Source: Deinococcus radiopugnans ATCC 19172
Lineage (GTDB): Bacteria > Deinococcota > Deinococci > Deinococcales > Deinococcaceae
NCBI RefSeq assembly: GCF_006335125.1
Contig: NZ_VDMO01000014.1
Location: 54,407 to 118,406, forward strand
Reading direction: 5' to 3'
Length of the DNA stretch: 64,000 bases
Notes under the pieces: generated by a model
The model's input: only the letters and a program-made list of their open reading frames with translations
Told to the model about the DNA's origin: nothing
The model's database searches: none
Program-made: the position numbers and the translations under genes
Shown: positions 16,919 through 29,412 of the stretch, piece by piece
Position numbering within the stretch: the stretch's first letter is position 1
Layout: the number at the start of each line of letters is the position of its first letter

Positions 16919-17578
16919 ACGCGCCATCGGCGGGGTCAGGGGGACGCAGTGCAGCTGCCGGGCGAGATCAAAAAACTGGGGGTCATGGGCGGGGTTCGTC
17001 CAGGCCGGGGACTGCACCAGCAGCAGCGCCGTCACCCCGGCAGGCGGGGGCAGCGGCAGGGCACGGGTCAGGGTCACGCGCCCCAGCACCTCGGGCGGCA
17101 GCAGCGGCGTCAGCTCGGCGTGGGTGCGTTCCAGGTCGAAGCCCTCGGCCACCGGCAGTTCGGCGTGCCACGCCGGGTACCCGCAGGTGTAGCGCCGGAT
17201 CAGGCCCGCGCGCAGGCCCAGGCCCGCCCAGTTGCCAGGGCGCACGCGCGAGCCGTCCCCGCTGCGACTGGCGAGGTCATGGTGCGAATCGAGATTCAGC
17301 ACGTCCTGGCCGGGAAACTCCTCCAGCCACCCCCAGGCGTCGGCGTGGCTGAGGGCCACGAAGGCAGGCACCCCGGCGTACTGTTCCAGTTCCTGCCAGC
17401 CGGGATACAGGGGGAAATCGGCCTCCAGCGCGGCCCAGTCTTCCCCGCCCCGCCTGTGCGCCCGCCCACGCCAAGCCTCCAGCCGGTCATGCTCCAGATC
17501 ACGCGTGCCCCAGATCGGCGCGTCGAAGACCAGTTCACGGGTGCCGGAATACGCGTCCCAGTCGATGCTCAGCAGCAT
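16904..17578 (-). CDS. Hypothetical protein with arginase-like DSHHDL motif, 224 aa
   Basis: From MLLSIDWDAYSGTREL the protein is soluble. The phrase VLNLDSHHDLAS at about residue 85 resembles the metal-binding aspartate/histidine motif of arginase-fold proteins such as UPF0489 members, and the N-terminal SIDWD fits a first strand of that fold. This is a tentative reading. An in-frame ATG 14 codons upstream (17620) is an alternative start with GAGGG three bases away, too close for a good SD. The 3' end overlaps the dispersed repeat at 16886-16918. Confidence 0.65.
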   Translation of the reverse strand: MLLSIDWDAYSGTRELVFDAPIWGTRDLEHDRLEAWRGRAHRRGGEDWAALEADFPLYPGWQELEQYAGVPAFVALSHADAWGWLEEFPGQDVLNLDSHHDLASRSGDGSRVRPGNWAGLGLRAGLIRRYTCGYPAWHAELPVAEGFDLERTHAELTPLLPPEVLGRVTLTRALPLPPPAGVTALLLVQSPAWTNPAHDPQFFDLARQLHCVPLTPPMARRSAL

Positions 17579-17646
17579 GGCCGGGACTGAGGGAGAGACA
17601 GGAAGAAGAGCACGCCCCATTGTCCCTCACCGCCCCGCCCCCTGAC

Positions 17647-18603
17647 TCAGAACAGCCGCAGGAAGCTGACCGTCGCCGGATCGCGCACGAAGCCCAGGCG
17701 GTCATTCACCCGCAGCATCGGCACGTTGTCGCTGGCGTTGTCGGTGCGGATGGTGGGCGCGCCCAGATCCCGCGCCACGCCAATCGCCGCCACCTTGAGG
17801 GCTGTCGCCACGCCCCGGCCCCGCCACTCGCGGGTCACGCCGGTCAGGCCCGTAAACAGTTCGGCGCTGGCCTCGCTGCGAAACAGGGTGGACTGGCCGA
17901 TCCACCCGTCCCCGGCCTCGGCCACCAGATAGCCTTCCGGCAGCAGGCCGGGATCGCCCAGCACGGCGTCCGCGAACACCTGAAAGCTCAGCGGTGTAAC
18001 CGGATCGGCGCGCGGCACGTCCAGCCTCACCGCCGACATCAGGGCGTGCAGTCGGGCGTCCAGATCGGGCGTTCCCGCCGCCCGCAACTCCGCGAGGCTG
18101 CGGAGGCGGACGCCCTGCGCGGCCAACTGCTCCGGCAGGTCACGGTACGGCGCGTCGTCGAAGGCCGCCACGTCCAGCGCACTGGTGAAATACCGTTTGC
18201 CCGCCGTGAAGCCGCGCCGGGCCAGGAAACCGGGCGCGACGGGATGATCCTCACGGGCCAGGATGCGCGCCTGCTGTGCGCCGTGGCCGCGCAGGGCGGC
18301 TTCCAGGGCATCCCAGAGGGCCGCGCCCGTGCCCTGACCCGTGTGGGCCGGGTCTACCGCCAGTTCCAGCACGTAGCGCTGCGGGTGATATGACCCCGGA
18401 TTCTGCGAGTAGGCGGCCATGCCGCGCAGTTCGCCGTCCGCGTGGGCCACCAGCACGCCGGAACGATAGCCCCAGCCCGCCTGCTCCTGCTCGCGCTTGT
18501 GCAGTTCCTCGGCGCCCCACGGTTCGTGCGGCTGGGCCAGGGACAGCAGGTGGGCGGCGGCCCCCCACTCGCCGTCCCCAATGGGGCGAACGGTGACGCT
18601 CAT
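17647..18603 (-). CDS. Tandem-GNAT acetyltransferase 3 of 3, 318 aa
   Basis: Two GNAT domains on one chain. The N-terminal domain has LELAVDPAHTGQGTGAALWDALEAAL (acetyl-CoA loop at about residue 95), the C-terminal domain has GLTGVTREWRGRGVATALKVAAIG and ends NDRLGFVRDPATVSFLRLF. Between them lies a conserved linker (DLPEQLAAQGVRLRSLAEL) shared with both upstream paralogues. The start overlaps the previous stop by four bases (ATGA at 18600-18603), so it is coupled. It is the last gene of a three-gene paralogue operon. Substrate unknown. Confidence 0.88.
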   Translation of the reverse strand: MSVTVRPIGDGEWGAAAHLLSLAQPHEPWGAEELHKREQEQAGWGYRSGVLVAHADGELRGMAAYSQNPGSYHPQRYVLELAVDPAHTGQGTGAALWDALEAALRGHGAQQARILAREDHPVAPGFLARRGFTAGKRYFTSALDVAAFDDAPYRDLPEQLAAQGVRLRSLAELRAAGTPDLDARLHALMSAVRLDVPRADPVTPLSFQVFADAVLGDPGLLPEGYLVAEAGDGWIGQSTLFRSEASAELFTGLTGVTREWRGRGVATALKVAAIGVARDLGAPTIRTDNASDNVPMLRVNDRLGFVRDPATVSFLRLF

Positions 18604-19589
18604 ACGCCGCCCCAGCGCATCTCGGTGTACGCGGGGCGCGGACGGAAGCCCAGGCGCTCGTTGAGGGCCAGCATGGGCCGGTTGGTGGTGGCATTGCCCG
18701 TCCAGACCTCCCGAACCCCCCTGTCCTGCGCCAGCCGCAGCGCCCGCACCTTCAGGGCCAGCGCCAGCCCGCGCCGCCGCCACGCCCGGCGGGTGCCGGT
18801 CAGGCCGGTGTCCAGCCGCGCCGGATCGCTGTCGTTGGGGTGCAGTTCGCTCAGGGCCACCACCTCGCCGGAAGATGTGACGGCCAGCAGGATGCCCTCG
18901 GGGAAGAAATGGGGATCGTTCAGCAGGCGGCTGCGGAAGCCCTCCAGCAGCAGCGGCGTGGGCGGGGCGGCGCGCGGCACGTCCTCGCGCACCTCGGCGA
19001 AGGCGGCGTGAAAGGCGGTGATCGCGGCGTCCATCCCTATCTCTGCCGCCAGCCCGGCCAGCGAGACGGCCCGCAGACCACTGGGCAGCCCTGACGCCTC
19101 AGCCCAGGCGGAGGCGTCGAAATCGGCCAGCTCCAGCACGTTGTCGAAGTAGCGCAGGGTCTCGGCAAAGCCGCGCCGGGTCAGGAAATCTAGCGCCCAC
19201 GGCTCGTCCTCGTAGCCGCCAGAGAGAACCTCGCGTGCCCCACGCTCTCGCAGATGCGCTTCGAGCATCTCCGCCAGCCGGGTGCCCACGCCGCGCCGCC
19301 CGTGCTGCGGGGGAATGAGCACCTCGGCCCAGTAGCGATCCGGGTGGTGCATGCCGGGCAGGTGCAGGGTCAGCGCCGTGCCGCGCGCCTCGCCGTCCTC
19401 CTCGGCCAGCCACTGCGCGGCGTGTAGTCCCAGCGGGTGCCCACGCACCTCGCCGATCTCGTGCGCCCAGCCCTGCGCCGTGAGCGGGTGGCGCGGGTTG
19501 GCCTCGCTCATCAGGCGGGCCAGCACGGGAAAGTCGGCGTCGGTGGCCGGGCGGATGGTGAGGGGGGGCAGGGTGGTCTGGGGCGTCAT
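18600..19589 (-). CDS. Tandem-GNAT acetyltransferase 2 of 3, 329 aa
   Basis: Double-GNAT layout as in its neighbours: first acetyl-CoA loop VLIPPQHGRRGVGTRLAEMLEAHL, linker ending LRAVSLAGL, second loop GLTGTRRAWRRRGLALALKVRALRL, and C-terminal NERLGFRPRPAYTEMRW. Its start overlaps the stop of paralogue 1 by four bases (19586-19589) and its stop overlaps the start of paralogue 3. The three copies have clearly diverged, so they are old duplications that probably differ in substrate. Confidence 0.88.
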   Translation of the reverse strand: MTPQTTLPPLTIRPATDADFPVLARLMSEANPRHPLTAQGWAHEIGEVRGHPLGLHAAQWLAEEDGEARGTALTLHLPGMHHPDRYWAEVLIPPQHGRRGVGTRLAEMLEAHLRERGAREVLSGGYEDEPWALDFLTRRGFAETLRYFDNVLELADFDASAWAEASGLPSGLRAVSLAGLAAEIGMDAAITAFHAAFAEVREDVPRAAPPTPLLLEGFRSRLLNDPHFFPEGILLAVTSSGEVVALSELHPNDSDPARLDTGLTGTRRAWRRRGLALALKVRALRLAQDRGVREVWTGNATTNRPMLALNERLGFRPRPAYTEMRWGGV

Positions 19590-20575
19590 GACGTGGCCTC
19601 CAGTTGCAGTTCGTAGCGGTAGCGGGTCGAGGTTCGTTTGAAGCCCAGCGCCTCGTTCATGCCGATCATGGCGACGTTGGGCGGATCGTTGAAGGTGCGG
19701 ATCTCACCGCCGCCCGCCGCATTCAGCCCGCGCATGGCCGCCACCTTCAGCGCCTTGGCGACGCCCTGGCCCCGCTCGCCTCGCTTCACGCCGGTCATGC
19801 CGATGTAATAGAAGCCGGATGGATTGCGGCCCAGGGTGCTGTAGCCGACGTAGGGGCCGGTCAGCGGGTCAGCCTGACCGGGCCGGACGGCCACGAAGGA
19901 CAGCTCCGGGGCCAGGGTGGGGTCTTCCAGCTCCTGCCTGACCCAGGCGTCCAGCGGCCTTTTGGTCAGGGTCATGCCCATCGGGACGTCCTGAAACAGC
20001 TCCCAGTCCAGCTCCCACAGCCAGCGGTCACGCTGGGGATCATCCTTCAGCTCGCTCAGAGAGCGCAGCTCCACCCCTTCGGCGGCCAGCGAGGCCAGCA
20101 GACCGTCGAAGCGGGCCAGATCCACGCCCGCCGTGTCCAGCCGCGATTCGTAGCGCTCCCAGGCCGCCACGTAGCCGCGTTTCTCCAGAAAGGCCCGGCC
20201 CGGCGCGTCCACCGCCTCGTCGCTGGACATGGTGCGGACTTCACGCGCCCCGCGTTCTCCCACCCGGCGCAGCAATGCGTCGTACAGCGCCGTGCCGATG
20301 CCCTGCCCACGCGCGTCCGGGTGAACGGCCAGGCTGCCGAAGTAGCGCCAGTCCTCGAAGGCGAAGTCGTCGTGGCCCAGGGCGCCCACCGCCACCACGC
20401 GCCCGTCCTGCTCGGCCACCAGCTGGGTGTTGAACAGCGCCGGATCACGGACCTCCTCCCAGGTTTGCAGCAGCTCGGGCGTCAGCGGCCATGACGGCTG
20501 GCTGGCGTTCAGCACGTCCGCGACGGCGGCGTAATCCTGCGGTTTGCGGAGGTCCCGCAGCGTGAAAGGGGTCAT
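19586..20575 (-). CDS. Tandem-GNAT acetyltransferase 1 of 3, 329 aa
   Basis: First gene of the operon. N-terminal GNAT loop SLAVHPDARGQGIGTALYDALL, linker SLAAEGVELRSLSELKDD, second GNAT loop GMTGVKRGERGQGVAKALKVAAMRG, ending MNEALGFKRTSTRYRYEL. The start MTPFTLRDLRKPQDY is chosen at ATG 20573-20575; codons upstream overlap the divergent PIG-L promoter region. Such double-GNAT proteins include antibiotic acetyltransferases and mycothiol synthase-like enzymes; the divergent PIG-L deacetylase makes a thiol or aminosugar pathway worth testing, but this is inference. Confidence 0.88.
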   Translation of the reverse strand: MTPFTLRDLRKPQDYAAVADVLNASQPSWPLTPELLQTWEEVRDPALFNTQLVAEQDGRVVAVGALGHDDFAFEDWRYFGSLAVHPDARGQGIGTALYDALLRRVGERGAREVRTMSSDEAVDAPGRAFLEKRGYVAAWERYESRLDTAGVDLARFDGLLASLAAEGVELRSLSELKDDPQRDRWLWELDWELFQDVPMGMTLTKRPLDAWVRQELEDPTLAPELSFVAVRPGQADPLTGPYVGYSTLGRNPSGFYYIGMTGVKRGERGQGVAKALKVAAMRGLNAAGGGEIRTFNDPPNVAMIGMNEALGFKRTSTRYRYELQLEATS

Positions 20576-20624
20576 GCCCGTAGTGTGACCCGGCCCGATT
20601 GTGCCGCGCATCCGCCAGCACGCT

Positions 20625-20630
20625 TATGCT
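20625..20630 (+). promoter_or_regulatory. Leaderless -10 box TATGCT
   Basis: 7 bases before the ATG of the PIG-L gene at 20638. Confidence 0.6.
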
Positions 20631-20637
20631 GACGGGC

Positions 20638-21309
20638 ATGTCCGATGTCCAGAGAATGAAACTGCTGCTGATCGTCCCCCATCCCGACGACGAGGTCTAC
20701 GGCGCGGCCGGCACGCTGATGGAACTGCTCGCGGGGGGCCACCGCTGCGGGCTGGTCACCCTGACGCGCGGTGAGGCGGGCCGCACCCTGGGGCTGGCCG
20801 AGGGGCCGGAGGAACTGGCCCGCATGCGCGAGGTGGAACTGGCCGCGTGCCTGGAGGTCATCGGCCTGACCACCACCCCCGGCAGCGTCCACGAGCAGCA
20901 CACTTTTCCCGATAAATACCTGAAAGACCAGCCGCTGGAGAAACTGGTAGCGGTGGCCCGCGAGGCGATGACCCGCCACCGCCCCGAAACCGTGCTGACC
21001 TTTCCGCCCAACGGCAGCAACGGCCATCCGGATCACGTCACCACGCACCGCGCCGTGAAGGCCGCCTGGGACAGCCTGCCCGAGCAGGAGCGCCCGGCGC
21101 TGTGGTACTACGCCAGCGACACCCCGCCCGAGAACGAGGACCTGCGCGCCGAGTGGCTGCCGCCCAACGTGCGCCGCGACGTGACCGCGCACATCACCCG
21201 CAAACTGCAGGCCATCGCCTGCCACCGCACCCAGGCGCTGAGCACCGTGGACTTTATCCGCAAATTCCCGGAGCGCGTGACGCTGGAAACCTTCTACGCG
21301 CCGGAGTGA
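20638..21309 (+). CDS. PIG-L family deacetylase (BshB-like), 223 aa
   Basis: LmbE/PIG-L zinc deacetylase. The motif LLLIVPHPDDEVYGAAGTL (HPDDE, metal and catalytic residues) lies near the N-terminus, and NGSNGHPDHVTTHRAV (HPDH, third ligand) lies near residue 130. No signal peptide. In Deinococcus, bacillithiol is made with a deacetylase of this family (BshB), which removes acetate from GlcNAc-malate; this protein is a candidate, as may be other paralogues elsewhere. The start is set by the leaderless promoter; two upstream in-frame ATGs are rejected for that reason. Confidence 0.85.
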   Translation: MSDVQRMKLLLIVPHPDDEVYGAAGTLMELLAGGHRCGLVTLTRGEAGRTLGLAEGPEELARMREVELAACLEVIGLTTTPGSVHEQHTFPDKYLKDQPLEKLVAVAREAMTRHRPETVLTFPPNGSNGHPDHVTTHRAVKAAWDSLPEQERPALWYYASDTPPENEDLRAEWLPPNVRRDVTAHITRKLQAIACHRTQALSTVDFIRKFPERVTLETFYAPE

Positions 21310-21357
21310 GGGGCGGCCCGCGTCCGGCACGCCCGGACACCCGCCCCCCCGCTCGGC

Positions 21358-21363
21358 TACCAT
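21358..21363 (+). promoter_or_regulatory. Leaderless -10 box TACCAT
   Basis: 6 bases before the gcvT GTG start at 21370; likely promoter of the glycine cleavage operon. Confidence 0.6.
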
Positions 21364-21369
21364 TTCAGG

Positions 21370-22455
<1,086 letters not shown>

Positions 22456-22548
22456 GCCCAGCACGCACACGCCCAGGCACGCAAACACCAAGCGCCGCAC
22501 GTTCCCCCGCCTACAATCCCTTCCCCCCAGGACACAGGAGAATCAATC

Positions 22549-22914
22549 ATGAATACCCCCACTGAACTGAAGTACGCCGCCTCGCACGAATGGCTCTCCG
22601 AAGACGGTACCGTCGGCATTTCCGACTTCGCGCAGGATCAGCTGGGCGACGTGGTGTACGTGGAACTGCCCGAGGTGGGCCGCGAGGTCACGGCGGGCGA
22701 CACCATCGCCGTGGTGGAATCGGTCAAGACGGCCAGCGACATCTACGCCCCGGCCAGCGGCACCGTGACCGCCGTCAACGAGGACCTGAGCGGCAGCCCC
22801 GAACTGGTCAACTCCTCGCCCTACGAGAACGGCTGGCTGTTCAAGCTGGACGTGACCGAGGAACGCGGCGACCTGATGGACGCGGCGACGTACACCGAAA
22901 CCGCCGAAAGCTAA
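22549..22914 (+). CDS. gcvH: Glycine cleavage system H protein
   Basis: Lipoyl carrier of the glycine cleavage complex. The lipoylation motif is [14 protein letters not shown], with the lysine of VKTAS (about residue 62) as attachment site. 121 residues, normal length. GGAGA lies about 9 bases before the ATG. It is 93 bases after gcvT and 135 bases before gcvP in the same direction. Confidence 0.97.
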   Translation: MNTPTELKYAASHEWLSEDGTVGISDFAQDQLGDVVYVELPEVGREVTAGDTIAVVESVKTASDIYAPASGTVTAVNEDLSGSPELVNSSPYENGWLFKLDVTEERGDLMDAATYTETAES

Positions 22915-22964
22915 GCGCCGTCGCCCGTCGAGCGTCGGCACTTGACGGATGGACCGGGGCCAGG

Positions 22965-22999
22965 GTGACCTGCGCCCTGCCCTTCTCTCGGCAGGTCAC
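22965..22999 (+). promoter_or_regulatory. Hairpin in the gcvH-gcvP spacer
   Basis: GTGACCTGC at 22965-22973 pairs perfectly with GCAGGTCAC at 22991-22999. There is no T-run after it, so an mRNA processing or stability element is more likely than a terminator. Confidence 0.4.
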
Positions 23000-23049
23000 G
23001 CCGTACACACGAGCTTTCCACCCCTTTTATCCCCTCCAAGGAGTTAGCC

Positions 23050-25914
<2,865 letters not shown>

Positions 25915-26335
25915 TATCTGGATAAACCGTCATTCGCTTGACTGAAGGGCCAAAATTAATCCCAATAACCATTTGCACGTGCCCCAGCTCAAGCTGAGAC
26001 ACGTGCAAACTTGTGGGGTCGAGTCCAGACATTACCCTCCCGCCCATGCTGGGGCAGAGGGAAAGCCGGCAAGACGGTCTGCCAGCGGACGCAAGGAGCG
26101 ACACGAGGCCGTCGGGCGCGAAGCGCACGGGCCTGCCGCAGCGTAACGGAGCGGGGCGTGTGAGCAGGAACGCTGGCCGCCAACTCCCACCTACCGCCCT
26201 CACCGAACCCTGCCTAGCGCAGCGCTGCTCCCCCTGCCCCTCTGCTCCGCAGCTTTGCAAGTCTGGGGTAGGGGGCTGGGGGGTGGGGCCGCCGATGCAA
26301 GCCCAGGCCCACTCCCCCTCTGCCATCATGTCCCC
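25915..26335. other. 421-base intergenic region after gcvP
   Basis: Holds the palindromic hairpin at 25972-26009. The rest contains an ORF of 97 codons (26046-26339) whose Arg/Pro/Cys-rich product and rare AGG codons argue against coding, although TACCCT sits 7 bases before its ATG. Confidence 0.55.
25972..26009. terminator. Symmetrical palindrome after gcvP
   Basis: TTTGCACGTG (25972-25981) pairs perfectly with CACGTGCAAA (26000-26009). Inside it a second palindrome CAGCTCAAGCTG (25985-25996) gives a two-step stem with a 3x3 internal loop. Without a T-run it is either a factor-dependent terminator for the gcv operon or a protein-binding site. Confidence 0.45.
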
Positions 26336-26719
26336 ATGAGCGATCTCGACGGACGCATGGGCGGCCTCACGGCGGGCTACGACATCAAGGCGAAGTGGGA
26401 CGGCGAACGCCTGCGCGGGCGCATCGGTGGGCGCTTTGGCGGCAAGGACATCGACCTGACCCTGAAAGGTGGCGAGGTGAATGGGCGCATCGGCGGCGTG
26501 TTCGGCGGCTTCGACGCACACGGTGCGGTGGACGGCCAGCGGGTAGAGGTGCGCCTGGGCGGACGCATCGACGGCGACAATGTAGAGCTGAAGGTCAGCG
26601 CCGACCACATCACGGGCCGTTTCTCGGGCCGGATCGACGGCAAGGACGTGGACCTGCGCCGCGACGGTCCCAGCCTGCGCGGACGCATCGGCGGGCAGCT
26701 GGACGGCAAGGATGTGGAC
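26336..26719 (+). repeat. In-gene tandem repeat, 66-base period
   Basis: Five full 66-base units plus one 54-base unit encode the 22-residue protein repeats; DNA identity between units is moderate, so the duplication is old and held by selection on the protein. Confidence 0.75.
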
Positions 26720-26830
26720 CTGGAATTCGGTCAGATTCCACCGGCACTGGCTGCCCTGGCGGCGGTGTGCGCCTTCAAGGCGCTGGAGGACGAGCAGAAC
26801 GACGCGGCGGCCAGCGCCAGTTCGTCCTGA
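26336..26830 (+). CDS. 22-residue-repeat protein, 164 aa
   Basis: Residues 1-128 are six units of a 22-residue repeat (the first lacks four residues). The consensus is roughly LxxxGxxLxGRIGGxFDGKDVD, with the GRIGG and DG-x-D-V-D parts best kept. The alternation of short hydrophobic strands and Gly/Asp turns predicts a beta-solenoid or beta-prism-like fold. The C-terminal 36 residues are an Ala-rich helix and Ser tail. No signal peptide. I recognise no family. It lies 93 bases upstream of a MoxR-like ATPase in the same direction. The start MSDLDGRMGG is chosen because the repeat begins there. Confidence 0.8.
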   Translation: MSDLDGRMGGLTAGYDIKAKWDGERLRGRIGGRFGGKDIDLTLKGGEVNGRIGGVFGGFDAHGAVDGQRVEVRLGGRIDGDNVELKVSADHITGRFSGRIDGKDVDLRRDGPSLRGRIGGQLDGKDVDLEFGQIPPALAALAAVCAFKALEDEQNDAAASASSS

Positions 26831-26923
26831 ACCGCCTGTGCCCCGCACCCACCTTGGCCGGGGCCTCACTGTCCAGCAACCCGCACATTCCGTATTTCGG
26901 CCCCGTGCTACGTTTTTTCCGAT

Positions 26924-28384
26924 ATGACCGCTGCAAACATGACCGCCAGAGCCAGGACGCTGGGTGAACTGCTGGACACGCCCGGTTATGCCGGACGCAC
27001 TCCTTTCGACGGAAAGATCAGGCTGGTTCAGGACGAGGTTCGCGAGAACCTGACCCGCAAGCTCCGGGGCGGCGAGGAACTGTTCCCCGGCGTGGTGGGC
27101 TACGACGACACCGTGATTCCGCAACTGGTCAACGCCCTGCTGGCGCGGCAGAACTTCATTCTGCTGGGGCTGCGCGGTCAGGCCAAGAGCCGCATCCTCC
27201 GCGCGATCACCGAACTGCTTGATGACGTGGTGCCGGTGATTGACGGCGTGGACATGCCCGACGATCCCCTGAACCCGGTGGGCGCGGAGGGCAAGCACAT
27301 GCTCGAGGCGCACGGCAGGGAGTTGCCCATCCGCTGGCTGCCCCGCGCGGACCGCTACGTGGAAAAGCTGGCGACGCCCGACGTCACGGTGGCCGACCTG
27401 ATCGGCGACGTCGATCCCATCAAGGCCGCCCGCCTGGGCACCAGCCTGGGCGATACCCGCTCCATGCACTTCGGGCTGCTGCCGCGCGCCAACCGGGGCA
27501 TCTTCGCGGTCAATGAGCTGGCGGACCTCGCCCCCAAGGTGCAGGTGGCGATGTTCAACATCCTTCAGGAAGGCGACGTGCAGATCAAGGGCTACCCGAT
27601 CCGCCTGGAACTGGACGTGATGCTGGTCTTCAGCGCCAACCCCGAGGACTACACGGCGCGCGGCAAGATCGTTACGCCCCTCAAGGACCGTATCGGCAGT
27701 GAAATCCGCACCCACTACCCCACCGACGTGCGGCTGGGCATGGACATCACCGCGCAGGAAGCCGTCAAGGACGACGCCGTGACCGTTCCCGGCTTCATGG
27801 CCGAACTGATCGAGGAAATCGCCTTCCAGGCCCGCGAGGATGGCCGCGTGGACAAGATGAGCGGCGTCTCGCAGCGCCTGCCGATCTCCCTGCTGGAAGT
27901 GGCCGCCGCCAACGCCGAGCGCCGCAGCCTGATGGGCGGCGACGACGCCGTGGTGCGCGTCAGTGACGTGTACGCGGGCCTGCCGGCCATCACCGGCAAG
28001 ATGGAGCTGGAATACGAGGGCGAGTTGAAGGGCGCGGACAACGTCGCCAAGGAAGTGATTCGCAAGGCCGCGGGCGCGGTGTACGGCCGCCTGTGCGGCA
28101 GCATGGACACCCAGAAACTGGAGAAGTGGTTCGAGGACGGCAACGTCTTCCGCTTCCCGCAGTCCGGCAATTCCGGCGCGGCCATGAAGGCGACGAAGGA
28201 AGTCCCTGGCCTGAGCGACATCGCCGCCGAACTGGCCGACAGCAACAGCGACGCCGTGCGGGTCAGTGCCGCCGAGTTCGTCCTCGAAGGGCTGTATGGA
28301 CGCAAGAAGCTCTCGCGGGCCGAGGAGCTGTACGCCGCTCCCGAACCCGAAACGCGCCAGCAGCGCGGCGGACGCTGGAACTGA
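26924..28384 (+). CDS. MoxR/magnesium-chelatase-like AAA+ ATPase, 486 aa
   Basis: AAA+ ATPase of the ChlI/MoxR group. The P-loop reads [12 protein letters not shown] (about residue 84-90), an atypical GxxGxAKS form, followed by [41 protein letters not shown], the family's Walker B and pre-sensor insertion, and [27 protein letters not shown] with sensor 1. Such proteins act as chaperones that assemble or activate partners, often with VWA-domain proteins, none of which is present here. Two ATGs five codons apart (26924, 26939) are possible starts. A strong terminator follows. Confidence 0.88.
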   Translation: MTAANMTARARTLGELLDTPGYAGRTPFDGKIRLVQDEVRENLTRKLRGGEELFPGVVGYDDTVIPQLVNALLARQNFILLGLRGQAKSRILRAITELLDDVVPVIDGVDMPDDPLNPVGAEGKHMLEAHGRELPIRWLPRADRYVEKLATPDVTVADLIGDVDPIKAARLGTSLGDTRSMHFGLLPRANRGIFAVNELADLAPKVQVAMFNILQEGDVQIKGYPIRLELDVMLVFSANPEDYTARGKIVTPLKDRIGSEIRTHYPTDVRLGMDITAQEAVKDDAVTVPGFMAELIEEIAFQAREDGRVDKMSGVSQRLPISLLEVAAANAERRSLMGGDDAVVRVSDVYAGLPAITGKMELEYEGELKGADNVAKEVIRKAAGAVYGRLCGSMDTQKLEKWFEDGNVFRFPQSGNSGAAMKATKEVPGLSDIAAELADSNSDAVRVSAAEFVLEGLYGRKKLSRAEELYAAPEPETRQQRGGRWN

Positions 28385-28399
28385 GTTAAGCGGGACAGC

Positions 28400-28438
28400 A
28401 AATGGGGCCACTGGAGTTTTTCCGGCGGCTCCATTTTT
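28400..28438 (+). terminator. Rho-independent terminator after the MoxR-like gene
   Basis: AAATGGGGCC (28400-28409) pairs with GGCTCCATTT (28427-28436) with one G-T wobble, with an inner CTGGA/TCCGG stem, and runs into TTTTT. Confidence 0.8.
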
Positions 28439-28448
28439 CTGTCGCCCT

Positions 28449-28454
28449 TAGAAT
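28449..28454 (+). promoter_or_regulatory. Leaderless -10 box TAGAAT
   Basis: 7 bases before the tautomerase ATG at 28462. Confidence 0.65.
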
Positions 28455-28461
28455 CATCCCC

Positions 28462-28665
28462 ATGCCCTACATCAACGTCCGGCTGACCCGCAAGGACATC
28501 ACCACCGACCAGAAAGCGCAGATCGTCCGCGAGATCACCGCCACCATGCAGAGCGTGCTGGGCAAACGGCCGGAGAGTGTGCATGTCGTGATCGACGAAG
28601 TGGATCCGGAGAACTGGGGCTATGCGGGCGAGCTGACCTCCGTCCACCGCCAGCGGCAGGGGTAG
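28462..28665 (+). CDS. 4-oxalocrotonate tautomerase-family protein, 67 aa
   Basis: Begins MPYINVRLTRKDITTDQKAQIVREITATMQSVLGK, the small 4-OT fold, with Pro1 exposed after Met removal as the catalytic base. A second family residue, the arginine about position 11 (here LTRKD), is present. The tail PESVHVVIDEVDPENWGYAGE is typical. It would tautomerise an enol or keto acid as a hexamer or dimer. Length normal. It starts 7 bases after TAGAAT, which rules out a longer in-frame start at 28402 inside the preceding terminator. Confidence 0.9.
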   Translation: MPYINVRLTRKDITTDQKAQIVREITATMQSVLGKRPESVHVVIDEVDPENWGYAGELTSVHRQRQG

Positions 28666-28672
28666 CCTCCGC

Positions 28673-29344
28673 GTGCTGCCGCCCGTCCTGACCGAACTGA
28701 CCCAGTACTTCGCGCCGCTGTCCACCTTTCAGCGCGAGGAGGGCGGCGCACTTACGCTGTTGACGCCGGGCGTGAACGTGCTGGGCCTGAATGCGACGTA
28801 TCTGCCCGAAGTTGTGCCGAATCTGCGCTCTGCGCTGGCGTGGCATGAAGCGCATGGGCTGCCGCCGCTGGTGGCCTCGCTCTCGCCTGTCGCGGGGGCG
28901 CAGGAGGTGGCGGCGCTGACGGTGGGAACGTTCGTGCCTACCGGGGTGCAGGACTCGGGCATCGTGGTGGAGCAGCTCAGCCGCCTGCACCTCCAGAACT
29001 GGGCTGATGTCCTGACCGCGGCCCATGGCACGCCGGAATGGGCCACGCCGCTGGCCCGGCATCTGGCGGCGCGGCTGGAAGGCCAGCGCGACTACCTGCC
29101 GTTGCTGGCCTACAACCCTGCGGGCGAGGCGGTGGGGGCGCTGCTGTGGCACGGCGCTCAGGGCAAGGGGGCGGCACATCTCTGGGGAGCGCTGAACGTG
29201 GCCGCCGCCCTGGCCCTGCTGACAACGGCAGCGGAGCTGGGACCACAACTGCGCGTCTCTCTACCCAGCACGCCGCTCCTGAATGGGAAGATGCGATCAT
29301 CAGACAGCAGCACTGTGAAATTTAATCTTCTTAACGAGTCTTAA
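28673..29344 (+). CDS. Hypothetical protein, 223 aa
   Basis: No family recognised. It starts at GTG 28673, 7 bases after the tautomerase stop, so it is co-transcribed with it. The product is soluble, Leu/Ala-rich, with LPLLAYNPAGEAVGALLWHGAQGKGAAHLWGALNVAAALALL in the C-terminal half, faintly like the second strand and acetyl-CoA loop of a GNAT domain but without its conserved loop glycines. The C-terminal ~15 residues (KMRSSDSSTVKFNLLNES) are AT-rich compared with the rest, so the 3' end may be recently extended. Confidence 0.65.
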   Translation: MLPPVLTELTQYFAPLSTFQREEGGALTLLTPGVNVLGLNATYLPEVVPNLRSALAWHEAHGLPPLVASLSPVAGAQEVAALTVGTFVPTGVQDSGIVVEQLSRLHLQNWADVLTAAHGTPEWATPLARHLAARLEGQRDYLPLLAYNPAGEAVGALLWHGAQGKGAAHLWGALNVAAALALLTTAAELGPQLRVSLPSTPLLNGKMRSSDSSTVKFNLLNES

Positions 29345-29406
29345 AGTGTAGTTTCCAGCATTAAGAGGCGCGAACGGACCGTCTCTATTTAGACGTGATG
29401 AGAAAA

Positions 29407-29412
29407 TAGAAT
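29407..29412 (+). promoter_or_regulatory. Candidate -10 box TAGAAT upstream of the first CAP gene
   Basis: TAGAAT in an AT-rich island within the 176-base spacer 29345-29520. No convincing -35 box. It would give a leader of about 100 bases for the CAP lipoprotein. Confidence 0.4.

Noticed and set aside
26046..26339. 97-codon ORF with TACCCT 7 bases before its ATG
   Set aside because: The promoter pattern is attractive but the product is low-complexity Arg/Pro/Cys/Ser with rare AGG codons and overlaps the next gene's start. Conservation in relatives would reverse this.
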